DNA of 64,000 nucleotides from Clostridiales bacterium (lineage in GTDB: Bacteria; Bacillota; Clostridia; Lachnospirales; Lachnospiraceae). The stretch lies in NCBI GenBank assembly GCA_012520815.1, contig JAAYNM010000083.1:1-64000 (forward strand). Reading direction: 5' to 3'. Under the pieces are notes generated by a model. That model saw nothing but the letters and a program-made list of their open reading frames with translations, did not search any database and had not been told where the DNA came from. Of this stretch, positions 16,499-26,924 are shown piece after piece (position 1 is the stretch's first letter; each line of letters opens with the position of its first letter). The position numbers were made by a program, and so were the translations under genes.

Positions 16499-18913
16499 AT
16501 GTTTAACAGTAATAGTGATTTAAAGTGTGAAATTTTATCACCAGCGGGTGGATATGATGCAATGGTGGCGGCATTTAACGCTGGGGCAGATGCAGTATAT
16601 GTAGGTGGAGATAAATTCGGGGCAAGGGCTAATGCAAATAATTTTTCTAAGGAAGAATTATTAAAATCTATCGATTATGCTCATCTACATAATAGGAAAA
16701 TATACCTAACTATAAATACCCTGCTAAAAGAAAATGAAATATCAAATGAATTAATGGACTATCTAATGCCATATTATAATGCGGGATTGGATGCAGTTAT
16801 AGTGCAAGATATTGGAGTGATAACTCTTATAAGAAAGTATTTTCCGGAGCTTCCTATACATTGTAGTACACAGATGACAATTACTGGTGCAGAGTTTGCC
16901 ATGGAATTAAAAAAATTAGGTGTTACGCGAGTTGTTACACCTAGAGAATTAAGTTATAGCGAGATTAACAACATTTACAAAGCGACATCTTTAGAAATAG
17001 AAAGTTTCGTTCATGGAGCACTTTGTTATTGTTATTCAGGACAATGTCTACTTAGCAGTGTTATAGGTGGAAGAAGTGGAAATAGGGGCAGGTGTGCCCA
17101 GCCATGTAGATTGCCATATTCTATAGAAAAAGAGCATATTAATGAGAAATATTTGTTAAGCCCAAAGGATATGTGTACACTTACAAATCTTCCAAAGATC
17201 TTGCAATGTGGTGTGTATTCCTTAAAAATAGAAGGTAGGATGAAAAAACCGGAATACGTAGCCGCTGTTACTGCCATATATAGAAAATATGTAGATATGT
17301 ATTTGGAAAATCCAAGTGATTATCATGTTGAGGAAAAAGACTTAAATATTTTAAAGGATATTTATAATAGAGGTGGTTTTACTACAGGATTTTATGATAA
17401 GCAAAATGGAGCTGATATGATGGCTATAGATAGACCGAATCATAGTGGCGTAAACGTTTGCAAGGTCAATATGGCTAAAAAAGGTTCAATCACTATTAAA
17501 CCAGAAATAGAACTTAATGATGGTGACATTCTAGAAGTGCTAAATACTGATATTAAGGATTTAACGCTGAAAAATAGTGTAAAAAAAGGAGAAACTGTAG
17601 AACTTTATCATAAATACGCTTTGCCAAATGCTATTGGACAGCGGGTAATAAGAACTAGAAATAACAAACTTATAAAAGAGATACTTGAGAAATATTTATT
17701 TAATGAAAAAGGTGAATATATTGAACCCGAAATTAAATTGAATATTGTATGCACCATAAAAAAGGACATCCCAATAGAACTTGTGATTTTGGATGATAAT
17801 ATTGAAGTGAAGGTATGTGGAGATATTCCTTACGTTGCACAAAACAAGCCACTTTCAAAGGAGGACGTAATAAAACAAATCAACAAAACAGGTGGTACAC
17901 CATTTAGATTTGAAAATATTATAGTAGATATAGAGGATGGACTTTTTGTACCAGTAAAACACTTAAACGAGATAAGGAGAAACGCTCTTTTAGAATATAC
18001 GAATAAGCGAATTTTACCTTATAAGGATAGAAGGAAATTAGAAAACATAGATATAGCCTATGATACAAACAACAAAACCCAAAATGAAATAAAACTTAAT
18101 TGTCTAATAACTACATATGAGCAGTTTGAGTGTACAGTAAAAGAAGATAGCGTAAATGGAATTTATATAGAAATGCCAGCTTTTGACATTTTACATATTG
18201 AAAAAATGATAGAGGAAGCGCATAATGCTCATAAATTATTATATCTAGCACTGCCATATATTTTTAGAGATAGAGCTAAGCGATATTATGTAGAAATATT
18301 TGATAAGTTAGATTCTTGGAATGCGGATGGATACCTATTTAGAAATCTTGAATCCTACTTTTACTTAAAAAATAGTGGTTTAATAAAGGATAAAGATATT
18401 ATATTCGATAGTAATGTATATAGTTTTAATAATGCAGATATTGATTATTATAAGAAAATTGGAGCACATTGTATAACAGCTTCTTATGAGAGTAATCATA
18501 ATGAGTTAAAGAGACTTGACACCTCGTTTATGGAGATGAATTTATATGGATATATCCCAGTTATGTATTCTGCCGGCTGTGTTAAAAAGACAATAAATAA
18601 GTGTGATTGCAGTAGTAAAACTGCACCAGGAATTACAGTCTTGAAGGATAGATTGAAGAACAATATTAGTGTTCTTAATTATTGCAGGTACTGTTATAAT
18701 GTTATCTACAATACATTACCTCTAAACCTAGATGGATGTATTGAGGAAATAAGTAATCTTGGCTTTGCTTCCTACAGAATTAATTTTGTTACCGAAGATA
18801 GTTGTAAGTGTAATGAAATATTAAGTAGAATTACGCAAAGTTTAGAAGGAAGGAAATTTTTAAGCGATAAAGGCCAATTTACAAAAGGTCATTTTAAGCG
18901 TGGAGTGAATTGA
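16499..18913 (+). CDS. Peptidase U32 family protein, long form
   Basis: 804 residues from ATG 16499 (GGAGG seven bases upstream; the open frame extends into zapA and the terminator). The N-terminal half is the U32 fold, starting ILSPAGGYDAMVAAFNAGADAVYVGG, with the Cys-rich family signature around residues 170-205 (ALCYCYSGQCLLSSVIGG...CAQPC), which binds an Fe-S cluster in characterised relatives that modify RNA (RlhA, TrhP/TrhO). The C-terminal half contains a DUF3656-like segment and further Cys (CDC, CRYC). Proteolytic activity of this family is doubtful; a role in tRNA or rRNA hydroxylation is more likely. It overlaps the FtsW/RodA gene by one base. Confidence 0.88.
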   Translation: MFNSNSDLKCEILSPAGGYDAMVAAFNAGADAVYVGGDKFGARANANNFSKEELLKSIDYAHLHNRKIYLTINTLLKENEISNELMDYLMPYYNAGLDAVIVQDIGVITLIRKYFPELPIHCSTQMTITGAEFAMELKKLGVTRVVTPRELSYSEINNIYKATSLEIESFVHGALCYCYSGQCLLSSVIGGRSGNRGRCAQPCRLPYSIEKEHINEKYLLSPKDMCTLTNLPKILQCGVYSLKIEGRMKKPEYVAAVTAIYRKYVDMYLENPSDYHVEEKDLNILKDIYNRGGFTTGFYDKQNGADMMAIDRPNHSGVNVCKVNMAKKGSITIKPEIELNDGDILEVLNTDIKDLTLKNSVKKGETVELYHKYALPNAIGQRVIRTRNNKLIKEILEKYLFNEKGEYIEPEIKLNIVCTIKKDIPIELVILDDNIEVKVCGDIPYVAQNKPLSKEDVIKQINKTGGTPFRFENIIVDIEDGLFVPVKHLNEIRRNALLEYTNKRILPYKDRRKLENIDIAYDTNNKTQNEIKLNCLITTYEQFECTVKEDSVNGIYIEMPAFDILHIEKMIEEAHNAHKLLYLALPYIFRDRAKRYYVEIFDKLDSWNADGYLFRNLESYFYLKNSGLIKDKDIIFDSNVYSFNNADIDYYKKIGAHCITASYESNHNELKRLDTSFMEMNLYGYIPVMYSAGCVKKTINKCDCSSKTAPGITVLKDRLKNNISVLNYCRYCYNVIYNTLPLNLDGCIEEISNLGFASYRINFVTEDSCKCNEILSRITQSLEGRKFLSDKGQFTKGHFKRGVN

Positions 18914-20214
18914 TGACTAGAATATTTATTATTTTATCAAGATATTTAATTGTACTTTTATGTGGATTGTTTGCGTTTGTTGTAGCGAAGAGTCTATCAA
19001 AAGGCAACGAATGTACAAAGGTACTGGTAACACTGCAAAAAATATTTATTTATCTAATACATTTAATTCTTTTTGCTATTATTTACTTATCTACAGAAGA
19101 TATAAATGTTATATTTTTTTATTGTTTCCAGATACTATTTTTTACAGTGTACAGCATAGTTTTACCTAAGATATATGGCGTGACTAACAAAACATTACTA
19201 AATCTTGTTACATTTATGGAAATGGTTAGTTTTGCTATACTTTCAAGGCTGTCATATACTCGTGCTGTTAAACAATTTGTTATTTGCATCGTGGTTTCGG
19301 TTGCTACACTAGTGATTCCAAAAATAATGGAAAAAAGTAAGAATATGAGAAATTATTCATATATCTACGGTGTATTAGGTATTGGTGCACTAGGGTTAGT
19401 TTATATTATAGGTAGTGTTACTTATGGTGCAAAGCTGTCGATAGATTTATATATTATTTCTATTCAGCCATCTGAGTTTGTTAAAATCAGTTTTATAATG
19501 TTCCTTAGTGGTATTTTATACAAAAAGAAAAACATTAAAGGAGTTCTTATATCGGGGATTTTTGCTGCTATCCATGTAATATTGCTGGTTTTATCTAACG
19601 ATCTTGGAACGGCATTGATTTTATGCGTTGTATATCTGTTCTTAGTTTATATGGCAACGGGGCAGAGATTGTATCTGCTTGGTGGATTAGTAGCAGGTTC
19701 AGCAGCCTCAGTGGTTGCGTATAAACTATTCTATCACGTACAGACGCGTGTAGAGGCATGGGTAAATCCATGGCCTATTATAGATGGAAAAGGATACCAA
19801 ATCACACAATCTCTTTTTGCTATTGGCACGGGGGGATTATTTGGGGCAGGCTTATTCCAAGGACTTCCTAATGATATTCCAGTAGTAGAGCAGGATTTCA
19901 TTTTCTCTGCATTGTGTGAGGAATTGGGAGTGTTTTTTGGAATCTTTTTGATATTGTTATCACTTAGTGTATTTTTGGTTATTATTAGAATATCCTTCAA
20001 TTGTAAGGATGAATTTTATAAATTAACAACCGCTGCATTAGGGGTAGCCTATGGTTTTCAAATTTTTCTAACAGTTGGTGGAGCAATAAAACTTATTCCC
20101 TCAACTGGTGTAACATATCCACTTATAAGTTATGGAGGTAGTTCTTTATTTGCTACCCTTATTGTCATTGCTATAGTACAGGGGGTTTATATAAATGAAA
20201 AAAAAGCCAATTAA
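18913..20214 (+). CDS. FtsW/RodA/SpoVE family peptidoglycan polymerase
   Basis: 433 residues from ATG 18913 (GGAG seven bases upstream; a TTG three bases earlier is possible). About ten membrane helices. The conserved loop WVNPWPIIDGKGYQITQSL and the motif PVVEQDFIFSALCEELG, with the final GVTYPLISYGGSS, are classic SEDS family marks. SEDS proteins polymerise glycan strands from lipid II and pair with a class B PBP. Here the next gene, overlapping by 20 bases, encodes that PBP. Whether it serves elongation (RodA), division (FtsW) or sporulation cannot be settled from sequence. Confidence 0.95.
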   Translation: MTRIFIILSRYLIVLLCGLFAFVVAKSLSKGNECTKVLVTLQKIFIYLIHLILFAIIYLSTEDINVIFFYCFQILFFTVYSIVLPKIYGVTNKTLLNLVTFMEMVSFAILSRLSYTRAVKQFVICIVVSVATLVIPKIMEKSKNMRNYSYIYGVLGIGALGLVYIIGSVTYGAKLSIDLYIISIQPSEFVKISFIMFLSGILYKKKNIKGVLISGIFAAIHVILLVLSNDLGTALILCVVYLFLVYMATGQRLYLLGGLVAGSAASVVAYKLFYHVQTRVEAWVNPWPIIDGKGYQITQSLFAIGTGGLFGAGLFQGLPNDIPVVEQDFIFSALCEELGVFFGIFLILLSLSVFLVIIRISFNCKDEFYKLTTAALGVAYGFQIFLTVGGAIKLIPSTGVTYPLISYGGSSLFATLIVIAIVQGVYINEKKAN

Positions 20215-21625
20215 CAGTAATGTTATGAAGACAACGTATGTATTTTCTATATTATTTGGATTATTAATAATATATTTAGTTTATTTTATTTGCTTTGAAG
20301 CCCCTAACATTGTTGATAATTCGTATAATAAACGAATAGATAATTTAAGCTATTATGTTACTAAAGGAAATATTTATGCAAGTGATCATCAAATACTTGC
20401 ACAGACCCTAGTAAATAAAAGTGACTCTGGAGATGAAGAAATCACCGAGACAAGAAATTATCCTTTTGGTGAGTTGTTTTGCCATGTTGTAGGTAGTAGC
20501 GCAAGGGGTAACTATGGTTTAGAATCATCATATAACTATGAATTGCTTACAAGTTCTACCAATAATATAAAGAAATTAATCACAGAATTAAGTGGAGATA
20601 AAAATCCAGGCAATTCTATCGTTACAACCCTAGATGTGAGTATTCAAAGGGCATGTTACGATGCACTTGGAAACTACAAAGGGGCAGCCATTGTTATGAA
20701 TCCAAAGACAGGTGAAATTTATGCAATGGTTTCTAAGCCAGGATATGACCCCAATTATGTAGATTCATTATGGGAAAGTATTACTAGTAGTGACGAAGCG
20801 TTGTTGCTTAATAGAGCAACTCAGGGTTTGTATACTCCAGGTTCTGTATTTAAACTATTTACACTATATGATTACTTGACACAAAATAGTGTCGAGACGG
20901 TTTCAAAATATCGTTTTACTTGCAAAAGTTCTATTGATGTAGATGGAACATCGATAAGTTGCAGTGGGCACGTATGGCATGGGGAAGAGGACCTTATCAC
21001 TTCCTTTGCCAATTCGTGTAATTGTTCATTTGTGAATTTATCAAAAAGTATTGATCCTGATAACTTTAGTAAGGTATGTAATAAATTACTGTTTAATACA
21101 ACACTGCCATTAGAAATTGATTACAAAAGCAGTCAATTTACTTTGACTAGTGCGGATAGTGACTTTATGAAGGCGCAAACTGTTATTGGGCAAGGTAAAA
21201 CTTTGGTTTCACCAATTCATATAGCGCTTGTAATGTCTGCTATTGCAAATGATGGTGTAGTGATGCAACCTCGATTTGTTACAGCCATTGAAGGTGCAAA
21301 TGGGCTTGTAATTGAAAAAATAGATAAATCAAGTTACACAACTCTGTTTTCAGAGGATGAAGCCAGTACTCTAAAGGAATATCTTCGCAAGGTAGTAACT
21401 AATGGAACTGCTGCCTCATTGAACAGTAATGCATATACATTGTATGGAAAAACAGGAACAGCGCAAATTGATAATAATGGAAATGTCAATTCATGGTTTG
21501 CGGGATTTTTTCAATATGGAGAGGACACATATACCATTTGTGTAGTAGCTGAGGGTGTAAATGAAAGCTACACTCCTGCAAAGGATATCTCAGGTCAAAT
21601 TATTAATAAAATAATTAGTAAATAA
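20195..21625 (+). CDS. Class B penicillin-binding protein (transpeptidase)
   Basis: 476 residues: cytoplasmic tail, one membrane helix (residues 13-33), a short pedestal, and a transpeptidase domain with SVFK (Ser217, Lys220), SCN (274-276) and KTGTA near residue 420. It crosslinks the glycan made by its SEDS partner, encoded immediately upstream with overlap. It is short for a class B PBP, similar to the PbpA type of Actinobacteria and some Clostridia, with no PASTA domains. GGGGG precedes the ATG. Confidence 0.93.
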   Translation: MKKKPINSNVMKTTYVFSILFGLLIIYLVYFICFEAPNIVDNSYNKRIDNLSYYVTKGNIYASDHQILAQTLVNKSDSGDEEITETRNYPFGELFCHVVGSSARGNYGLESSYNYELLTSSTNNIKKLITELSGDKNPGNSIVTTLDVSIQRACYDALGNYKGAAIVMNPKTGEIYAMVSKPGYDPNYVDSLWESITSSDEALLLNRATQGLYTPGSVFKLFTLYDYLTQNSVETVSKYRFTCKSSIDVDGTSISCSGHVWHGEEDLITSFANSCNCSFVNLSKSIDPDNFSKVCNKLLFNTTLPLEIDYKSSQFTLTSADSDFMKAQTVIGQGKTLVSPIHIALVMSAIANDGVVMQPRFVTAIEGANGLVIEKIDKSSYTTLFSEDEASTLKEYLRKVVTNGTAASLNSNAYTLYGKTGTAQIDNNGNVNSWFAGFFQYGEDTYTICVVAEGVNESYTPAKDISGQIINKIISK

Positions 21626-21708
21626 TATACTTTAATTTTCAGTCATTTTATGCTATTGTATCTTTGCTTATATATTAACATATATACTTTTGGAGAAAGG
21701 TTAGGCCG

Positions 21709-22782
21709 ATGGACAACAAATTAATTGATTTGCAAGGAATTTCCAAATCATATGGTAAAAATCTTATACTTAATAATTTAGATTTATATATTAAGGAAAA
21801 TGAATTTTTAACACTTTTAGGCCCTAGTGGATGTGGTAAAACCACAACGCTTAGAATTATTGGTGGCTTTGAAAGCCCAGATTCAGGTAAGGTGATTTTT
21901 GACAATCAAGATATCACAGATTTACCACCAAATAAGAGACATTTAAACACTATTTTTCAAAAATATGCGCTCTTTACACATATGACGATAGCTGAAAATA
22001 TTGCTTTTGGTTTGAAAATTGCGAAGAAAAGCAAAACTTATATAGATGACAAAATCAAATATGCACTAAAACTTGTAAATTTGGATGGATTTGAAAATCG
22101 AATGGCAGATTCACTAAGTGGTGGTCAGCAACAACGTATTGCTATTGCTAGAGCAATAGTGAATGAGCCTAAGGTTTTATTACTAGATGAGCCTTTAGGG
22201 GCGTTAGATTTAAAACTTCGTCAAGATATGCAGTATGAACTTATTCGCCTTAAAAATGAATTAGGAATTACTTTTATTTATGTTACCCACGATCAGGAAG
22301 AAGCCCTTACAATGTCGGATACTATTGTTGTTATGAACCAAGGGTATATTCAGCAGATGGGAACACCAGAGATGATTTATAATGAACCAGAAAATGCATT
22401 TGTTGCCGATTTTATTGGGGATAGCAATATAATCGCCAGTACTATGATAGAAGATGAAGTAGTTGAAATCCTAGGTGCTAAATTCAAATGTGTAGATAAA
22501 GGATTTGGAAACAATACACCTGTTGATGTGGTAATTAGACCAGAAGATGTAGAACTGGTTGAACCACAAATGGGAACAATACAAGGCCTTGTAACCCATT
22601 TGATTTTCAAGGGTGTTCATTATGAAATGGAAGTTGAAGCAAATGGATTTAAATGGTTAGTACAAAGTACAAAACTAGTTCCTGTAGGTACTAGGGTTGG
22701 CATTGTTGTTGATCCATTTAATATTCAAATTATGAATAAACCGGAATCAGAAGATGAGGAGGCAGTGACTCTAGATGAATAA
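21709..22782 (+). CDS. potA: Spermidine/putrescine ABC transporter ATPase PotA
   Basis: 357 residues. Walker [11 protein letters not shown]-loop TIFQKYALF, signature LSGGQQQR, Walker [12 protein letters not shown], and a C-terminal TOBE-like regulatory domain ([13 protein letters not shown]). It powers import of polyamines with PotB, PotC and PotD, encoded just downstream. GGAGAAAGG lies upstream of the ATG. It starts an operon after an 83-bp gap from the PBP gene; no convincing -35/-10 pair was found there. It overlaps potB by eight bases. Confidence 0.95.
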   Translation: MDNKLIDLQGISKSYGKNLILNNLDLYIKENEFLTLLGPSGCGKTTTLRIIGGFESPDSGKVIFDNQDITDLPPNKRHLNTIFQKYALFTHMTIAENIAFGLKIAKKSKTYIDDKIKYALKLVNLDGFENRMADSLSGGQQQRIAIARAIVNEPKVLLLDEPLGALDLKLRQDMQYELIRLKNELGITFIYVTHDQEEALTMSDTIVVMNQGYIQQMGTPEMIYNEPENAFVADFIGDSNIIASTMIEDEVVEILGAKFKCVDKGFGNNTPVDVVIRPEDVELVEPQMGTIQGLVTHLIFKGVHYEMEVEANGFKWLVQSTKLVPVGTRVGIVVDPFNIQIMNKPESEDEEAVTLDE

Positions 22783-23635
22783 AGCACAAAAGAGGAATGC
22801 CTTGTTGTCAGGCCCATATATATTCTGGATAGTATTATTCATTATAATTCCTTTACTATTTGTATTCTATTATGGTTTTACAGACGGTAATGGTCATTTT
22901 ACTATGGATAATATTTTGTCGATTGCTAAACCTGAGTACTACAAGGCATTAGTTTTATCCTTGGTTCTTGCTGTTATAAGTACCCTTATTTGTTTACTTA
23001 TAGCATATCCTTTGGCACTAATCCTTAGAAATACGAAGATTTCAAAGAAAAATTTTATTATTTTTGTATTTATTTTACCTATGTGGATGAATTTTTTACT
23101 TAGAACTTATGCATGGCAGGCTATCTTAGACATTAACGGTGTTTTGGATAGTTTTCTAGCTATGTTTGGATTGCCTTCAGCAAATATAATTAATACACCT
23201 GCGGCTATTGTTCTTGGTATGGTATATGACTTTCTACCATTTATGGTTTTACCTATACATAATGTTCTTGTAAAAATTGATGACAATACTATAAATGCAG
23301 CTAGAGATTTAGGTGCAAATTATTTTCAAACCTTGCGTAAGGTAATTATTCCGTTAAGTTATGCTGGTATTTCAAGCGGTATAATTATGGTATTTGTACC
23401 ATCTCTAACAACCTTTGTAATTTCAGATATTTTAGGTGGTGGTAAGCTACTACTTATTGGAAACATAGTAGAGAACAAAGTAAAGGCAGATAATCTAAAT
23501 TTAGGGGCAGGACTGTCCTTGATTTTAATGATATTCATAGTTATAAATATGGTGGTGTCTATGAAAATGGATAGTGGTATAGAGGAAGATGCAATGCTTC
23601 CGACGGATAAATCCTCGAAAGTAGGTGGCAAGTAA
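22775..23635 (+). CDS. potB: Spermidine/putrescine ABC permease PotB
   Basis: 286 residues, six membrane helices, with the binding-protein-dependent permease EAA-type loop ([23 protein letters not shown]). It forms the membrane channel with the PotC half of the next protein. GAGGAGG precedes the start. The stop and the next ATG overlap (TAATG). Confidence 0.94.
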   Translation: MNKAQKRNALLSGPYIFWIVLFIIIPLLFVFYYGFTDGNGHFTMDNILSIAKPEYYKALVLSLVLAVISTLICLLIAYPLALILRNTKISKKNFIIFVFILPMWMNFLLRTYAWQAILDINGVLDSFLAMFGLPSANIINTPAAIVLGMVYDFLPFMVLPIHNVLVKIDDNTINAARDLGANYFQTLRKVIIPLSYAGISSGIIMVFVPSLTTFVISDILGGGKLLLIGNIVENKVKADNLNLGAGLSLILMIFIVINMVVSMKMDSGIEEDAMLPTDKSSKVGGK

Positions 23636-25500
23636 TGATAAAACACCTTAAGAGAATTTATATGGGCTTAGTAATTCTATTTTTATATTTGCCAATTATA
23701 GTATTAGTTGTGTCCTCATTTAATAATTCAAAAATATTAGGTAAATGGGATGGATTTACCCTAGATTGGTATAAGGAGTTATTCAACAATGCATCAATTA
23801 TGAATGCATTAAAAACCACCTTAATACTAGCACTTATGGCATCTGTTATAGCAACAGCGTTAGGTACACTTGCCTCATTAACCATAAATAAAATGAAGAG
23901 AAGTACCCGTTCCGTTGTTATGAGCATAACAAACATACCTATGCTAAATGCTGAGATAGTTACAGCATTAGCATTTATGTTACTTTTTGTTGGACTAGGT
24001 ATCTCATTAAACTTTGCCACAGTACTTATAGCGCATGTTACCTTTTGCATACCATATGCATTATTAAATATTTATCCTAAAGTAAGGCAGATGGATAATA
24101 ATATGTATGAAGCAGCTTTAGACCTTGGTGCATCTTCGGCACAGGCCTTTTTCAAAGTTACATTACCTGAAATAATGCCAGGTATAATGTCAGGATTTTT
24201 AATGTCATTTACGATGTCCTTAGATGATTTTATAATTACACATTTTACTAGAGGATCAGGTATTGATACTCTATCTACAAAAATTTATACAGAAGTAAGA
24301 AAAGGTATAAAGCCAGAGATGTATGCGCTTTCTACATTACTTTTTGTGACTGTTTTTGTATTGCTATTACTTATTAATCGTACTCCAAACGAAGAAAAGC
24401 GTCGTAAGAAACTTGCAAAAGGAAAGAAAAGTCATGCAACTCTTGCTATGGGAATGTGTATTGTATTAATCATTTCGGCTGTGGGATATATTTCATTTAG
24501 AGATGATTCTAATTATATTGGTGATGTTTACGTATATAACTGGGGTGAATATATAGATCCAGAAGTAATAGCTTTGTTTGAGGAAGAAACAGGATATAAA
24601 GTTCATTATGAGGAATTTGAGACTAATGAAGAGATGTACACAATCATAGCTAATGGTGCAAGAAATTATGATGTTATTTGCCCGTCAGATTATATGATAG
24701 AAAAAATGATAGATACGGATTTACTAGCTCCCCTAGATTATAATGCAATACCAAATATAAAAAATATCGGTAGTGAGTATATGGAAAGTGCCACAGGTTT
24801 TGATCCGGGTAATCGTTATAGCGTTCCATATTGTTGGGGAACAGTAGGTATTTGCTATAATACAACTATGATTGATGAAGAAGTGAATAGCTGGTCTATT
24901 TTATTTGATGAAAAGTATTCAGGTTCAATACTTATGCAAGCTAGTGTTAGAGATGCATATTGTGTTGCATTATCGTACCTAGGTTATTCAATTAATACTC
25001 TGGATGAAATGCAACTTAAGGAAGCTACTAATCTTCTTATTAGTCAGAAACCGTTAGTACAGGCATATGTTATAGATCAAGTTAGAGATAAAATGATAAA
25101 GAATACAGCAGCACTATCTGTTATTTATTCGGGTGAGGCTATATACATGCAGGAGGAAAATCCTGATCTGGAATATGTAGTACCAGATGAAGGGTCTAAT
25201 GTATGGATTGATGGTTGGGTAATACCTAAAAACTCTGAGAATAAAGAGGCTGCGCTAGCTTGGATTAATTTTATGTGTGATCCTAATATTGCTTTAATGA
25301 ATTTTAATGAAATAACATATTCAACACCAAACATTGCAGCTAGGGACTTAATTGAAGATGAATACATTAGAAACAGTCAAATAGCATTCCCTGGGGAAAG
25401 TGTACTTTCACGTTGTGAGGTATATAATTACCTTGGTAAGGATGGAGATGCGCTATATGATGGATATTGGACGAAGGTTGGAACTGCTGCCAGTGAATAA
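23635..25500 (+). CDS. potCD: PotC permease fused to PotD polyamine-binding protein
   Basis: 621 residues in one continuous frame. Residues 1 to about 255 are the PotC permease, with the EAA loop EAALDLGASSAQAFFKVTLPEIMP. A Lys/Arg-rich linker (EEKRRKKLAKGKKS) and one extra membrane helix at about 270-290 lead to an extracellular solute-binding domain that starts VYVYNWGEYIDPEVIALFEEETGY, the PotD hallmark. The binding protein is thus tethered to its own permease through a helix instead of a lipid. PotCD fusions are known in some Firmicutes. The complete potA-potB-potCD set suggests a functional polyamine importer. Confidence 0.94.
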   Translation: MIKHLKRIYMGLVILFLYLPIIVLVVSSFNNSKILGKWDGFTLDWYKELFNNASIMNALKTTLILALMASVIATALGTLASLTINKMKRSTRSVVMSITNIPMLNAEIVTALAFMLLFVGLGISLNFATVLIAHVTFCIPYALLNIYPKVRQMDNNMYEAALDLGASSAQAFFKVTLPEIMPGIMSGFLMSFTMSLDDFIITHFTRGSGIDTLSTKIYTEVRKGIKPEMYALSTLLFVTVFVLLLLINRTPNEEKRRKKLAKGKKSHATLAMGMCIVLIISAVGYISFRDDSNYIGDVYVYNWGEYIDPEVIALFEEETGYKVHYEEFETNEEMYTIIANGARNYDVICPSDYMIEKMIDTDLLAPLDYNAIPNIKNIGSEYMESATGFDPGNRYSVPYCWGTVGICYNTTMIDEEVNSWSILFDEKYSGSILMQASVRDAYCVALSYLGYSINTLDEMQLKEATNLLISQKPLVQAYVIDQVRDKMIKNTAALSVIYSGEAIYMQEENPDLEYVVPDEGSNVWIDGWVIPKNSENKEAALAWINFMCDPNIALMNFNEITYSTPNIAARDLIEDEYIRNSQIAFPGESVLSRCEVYNYLGKDGDALYDGYWTKVGTAASE

Positions 25501-25528
25501 ATATTAATTTTTGATACTTTTGTACCCC

Positions 25529-25557
25529 TTGATAACTCCTGAAAAATGGATTATACT
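25529..25557 (+). promoter_or_regulatory. Promoter of the NUDIX/queH pair
   Basis: TTGATA (25529-25534), 17 bp, TATACT (25552-25557), about 37 bp before the NUDIX start codon. Confidence 0.65.
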
Positions 25558-25594
25558 TATATTAGTCGTAATGCACCAGACAGGAGGAATTGCA

Positions 25595-26047
25595 ATGTCA
25601 GAAGCAACTTGCTGTGGCGGTGTGGTAATTTTTCGTGGTAAGATACTAGTCCTTTATAAAAATTTAAAGAATAAGTATGAAGGCTGGGTTTTACCCAAGG
25701 GTACAGTTGAAGAGGGTGAAGATTTTAAGGATACTGCTCTTAGAGAAGTTTTAGAGGAAAGTGGTGTAAAGGCCTCAATTATTAAATTTATAGATAGTAG
25801 TAGATATTCATTTACTATTAGTAATGAGACTGTAGATAAACAAGTCCATTGGTATTTAATGATGGCAGATAGCTATTACAGCAAGCCACAACGCGAAGAA
25901 TTTTTTTTTGATTCGGGATATTATAAATATTGCGAAGCCTATCATTTATTGAAGTTTCCCAATGAAAGACAGATACTAGAAAAGGCTTATGAAGAATACC
26001 TTTATCTAAAAACAGCCAATTTATGGGGGAACAAAAAATATTTTTAG
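25595..26047 (+). CDS. NUDIX hydrolase
   Basis: 150 residues from ATG 25595, chosen for the CAGGAGG sequence upstream; the frame is open further back but crosses the promoter. The NUDIX box G-x5-E-x7-REVLEESG is complete (about residues 39-60), preceded by WVLPKG, so the enzyme should hydrolyse a nucleoside diphosphate linked to another group. It resembles the Ap4A-pyrophosphatase-like branch, but the substrate is not predictable. queH follows after 11 bases. Confidence 0.88.
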   Translation: MSEATCCGGVVIFRGKILVLYKNLKNKYEGWVLPKGTVEEGEDFKDTALREVLEESGVKASIIKFIDSSRYSFTISNETVDKQVHWYLMMADSYYSKPQREEFFFDSGYYKYCEAYHLLKFPNERQILEKAYEEYLYLKTANLWGNKKYF

Positions 26048-26058
26048 GAGAAATCCCA

Positions 26059-26718
26059 GTGAACAAAATTAACTATCAAAAGGAATTGGATTTAATTATA
26101 CAAAGAAATAGTGAAAATCATATTATACCCACGTTATTAATACATAGCTGCTGCGCTCCTTGCAGTAGCTATGTATTAGAATATTTATCGAATTTTTTTG
26201 CTATAACGGTTGTTTATTACAATCCAAATATTTTTCCCGAAGAAGAATATCTATATCGAATTTCTGAGCAGGAAAGACTTATATCTTCGATGAAATTCAA
26301 GAATCCTGTTAAGTTTATTTCTACCGAGTATACACCTTACGATTTTTATAATAATGTCAAAGGATTGGAAGGTGAACCAGAGGGTGGTAAAAGATGTCGA
26401 TTATGTTTTAATGTACGATTGGAATATACGGCAAAACTTGCAAAAGAAAATAAATTTGATTTCTTTACTACAACACTTTCTATTAGCCCATTGAAAAATT
26501 CAAATACACTAAATGATATAGGTTTAGAATTAGCCCAAAAGTATGGGGTTAAGTATCTTGTTTCAGATTTTAAGAAAAAAAATGGATATAAAAGAAGTGT
26601 AGAACTCTCCAAAGCGTTTGAATTATACCGACAGGATTATTGTGGTTGTGTTTATTCAAAACAGGAGATGGACACAAAAAGAAATAGTTGCAAAAAAGAA
26701 ATTGTTATGATAAAATAA
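26059..26718 (+). CDS. queH: Epoxyqueuosine reductase QueH
   Basis: 219 residues from GTG 26059, which has AGGAG eight bases upstream; an ATG at 26023 in the same frame lies inside the NUDIX gene without a matching signal. The N-terminal SCCAPCSSY, the middle GKRCRLCFNVRLEYTA and the C-terminal YCGCVYSKQ supply the Cys pairs that bind the Fe-S cluster and metal in QueH (DUF208). It performs the last step of tRNA queuosine synthesis in bacteria that lack QueG. The rest of the pathway is not in this window. Confidence 0.92.
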   Translation: MNKINYQKELDLIIQRNSENHIIPTLLIHSCCAPCSSYVLEYLSNFFAITVVYYNPNIFPEEEYLYRISEQERLISSMKFKNPVKFISTEYTPYDFYNNVKGLEGEPEGGKRCRLCFNVRLEYTAKLAKENKFDFFTTTLSISPLKNSNTLNDIGLELAQKYGVKYLVSDFKKKNGYKRSVELSKAFELYRQDYCGCVYSKQEMDTKRNSCKKEIVMIK

Positions 26719-26726
26719 CACTCGTT

Positions 26727-26809
26727 GCCGGCATGTCGGAATGGCAGACGAGGCAGACTCAAAATCTGTTGTGGGTGACCACGTGTGGGTTCAAGTCCCA
26801 CTACCGGCA
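26727..26809 (+). tRNA. tRNA-Leu (anticodon CAA)
   Basis: 83 nt with all arms and a long variable arm (TGTGGGTGACCACGTG region) as in class II tRNAs. Anticodon stem GCAGA/TCTGT, loop CTCAAAA, anticodon CAA at 26760-26762 (reads UUG). T arm GTGGG-TTCAAGT-CCCAC. The discriminator is A, as expected for leucine, and CCA is not encoded. The acceptor stem is GCCGGCA against TACCGGC, which leaves a C-A mismatch at pair 6-67. Confidence 0.95.
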
Positions 26810-26813
26810 CTAT

Positions 26814-26847
26814 CCTTGTAAATATTTGATTTACAAGGTTTTTTTTT
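26814..26847 (+). terminator. Terminator after tRNA-Leu
   Basis: CCTTGTAAA (26814-26822) pairs with TTTACAAGG (26830-26838), followed by T9. Confidence 0.9.
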
Positions 26848-26924
26848 ACTATAAATTAAAAAATATTTATATACATATAAATGAATTAGAACAGAATTAA
26901 AAGCTGGAATAACACTGTATTTTC

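Noticed and set aside
21626..21708. Promoter for potA
   Set aside because: Several TATA-like hexamers are present but none is paired with a -35 at 16-18 bp.
26023..26058. ATG 26023 as the queH start
   Set aside because: It lies inside the NUDIX gene without a good ribosome binding site; GTG 26059 with AGGAG eight bases upstream fits better.
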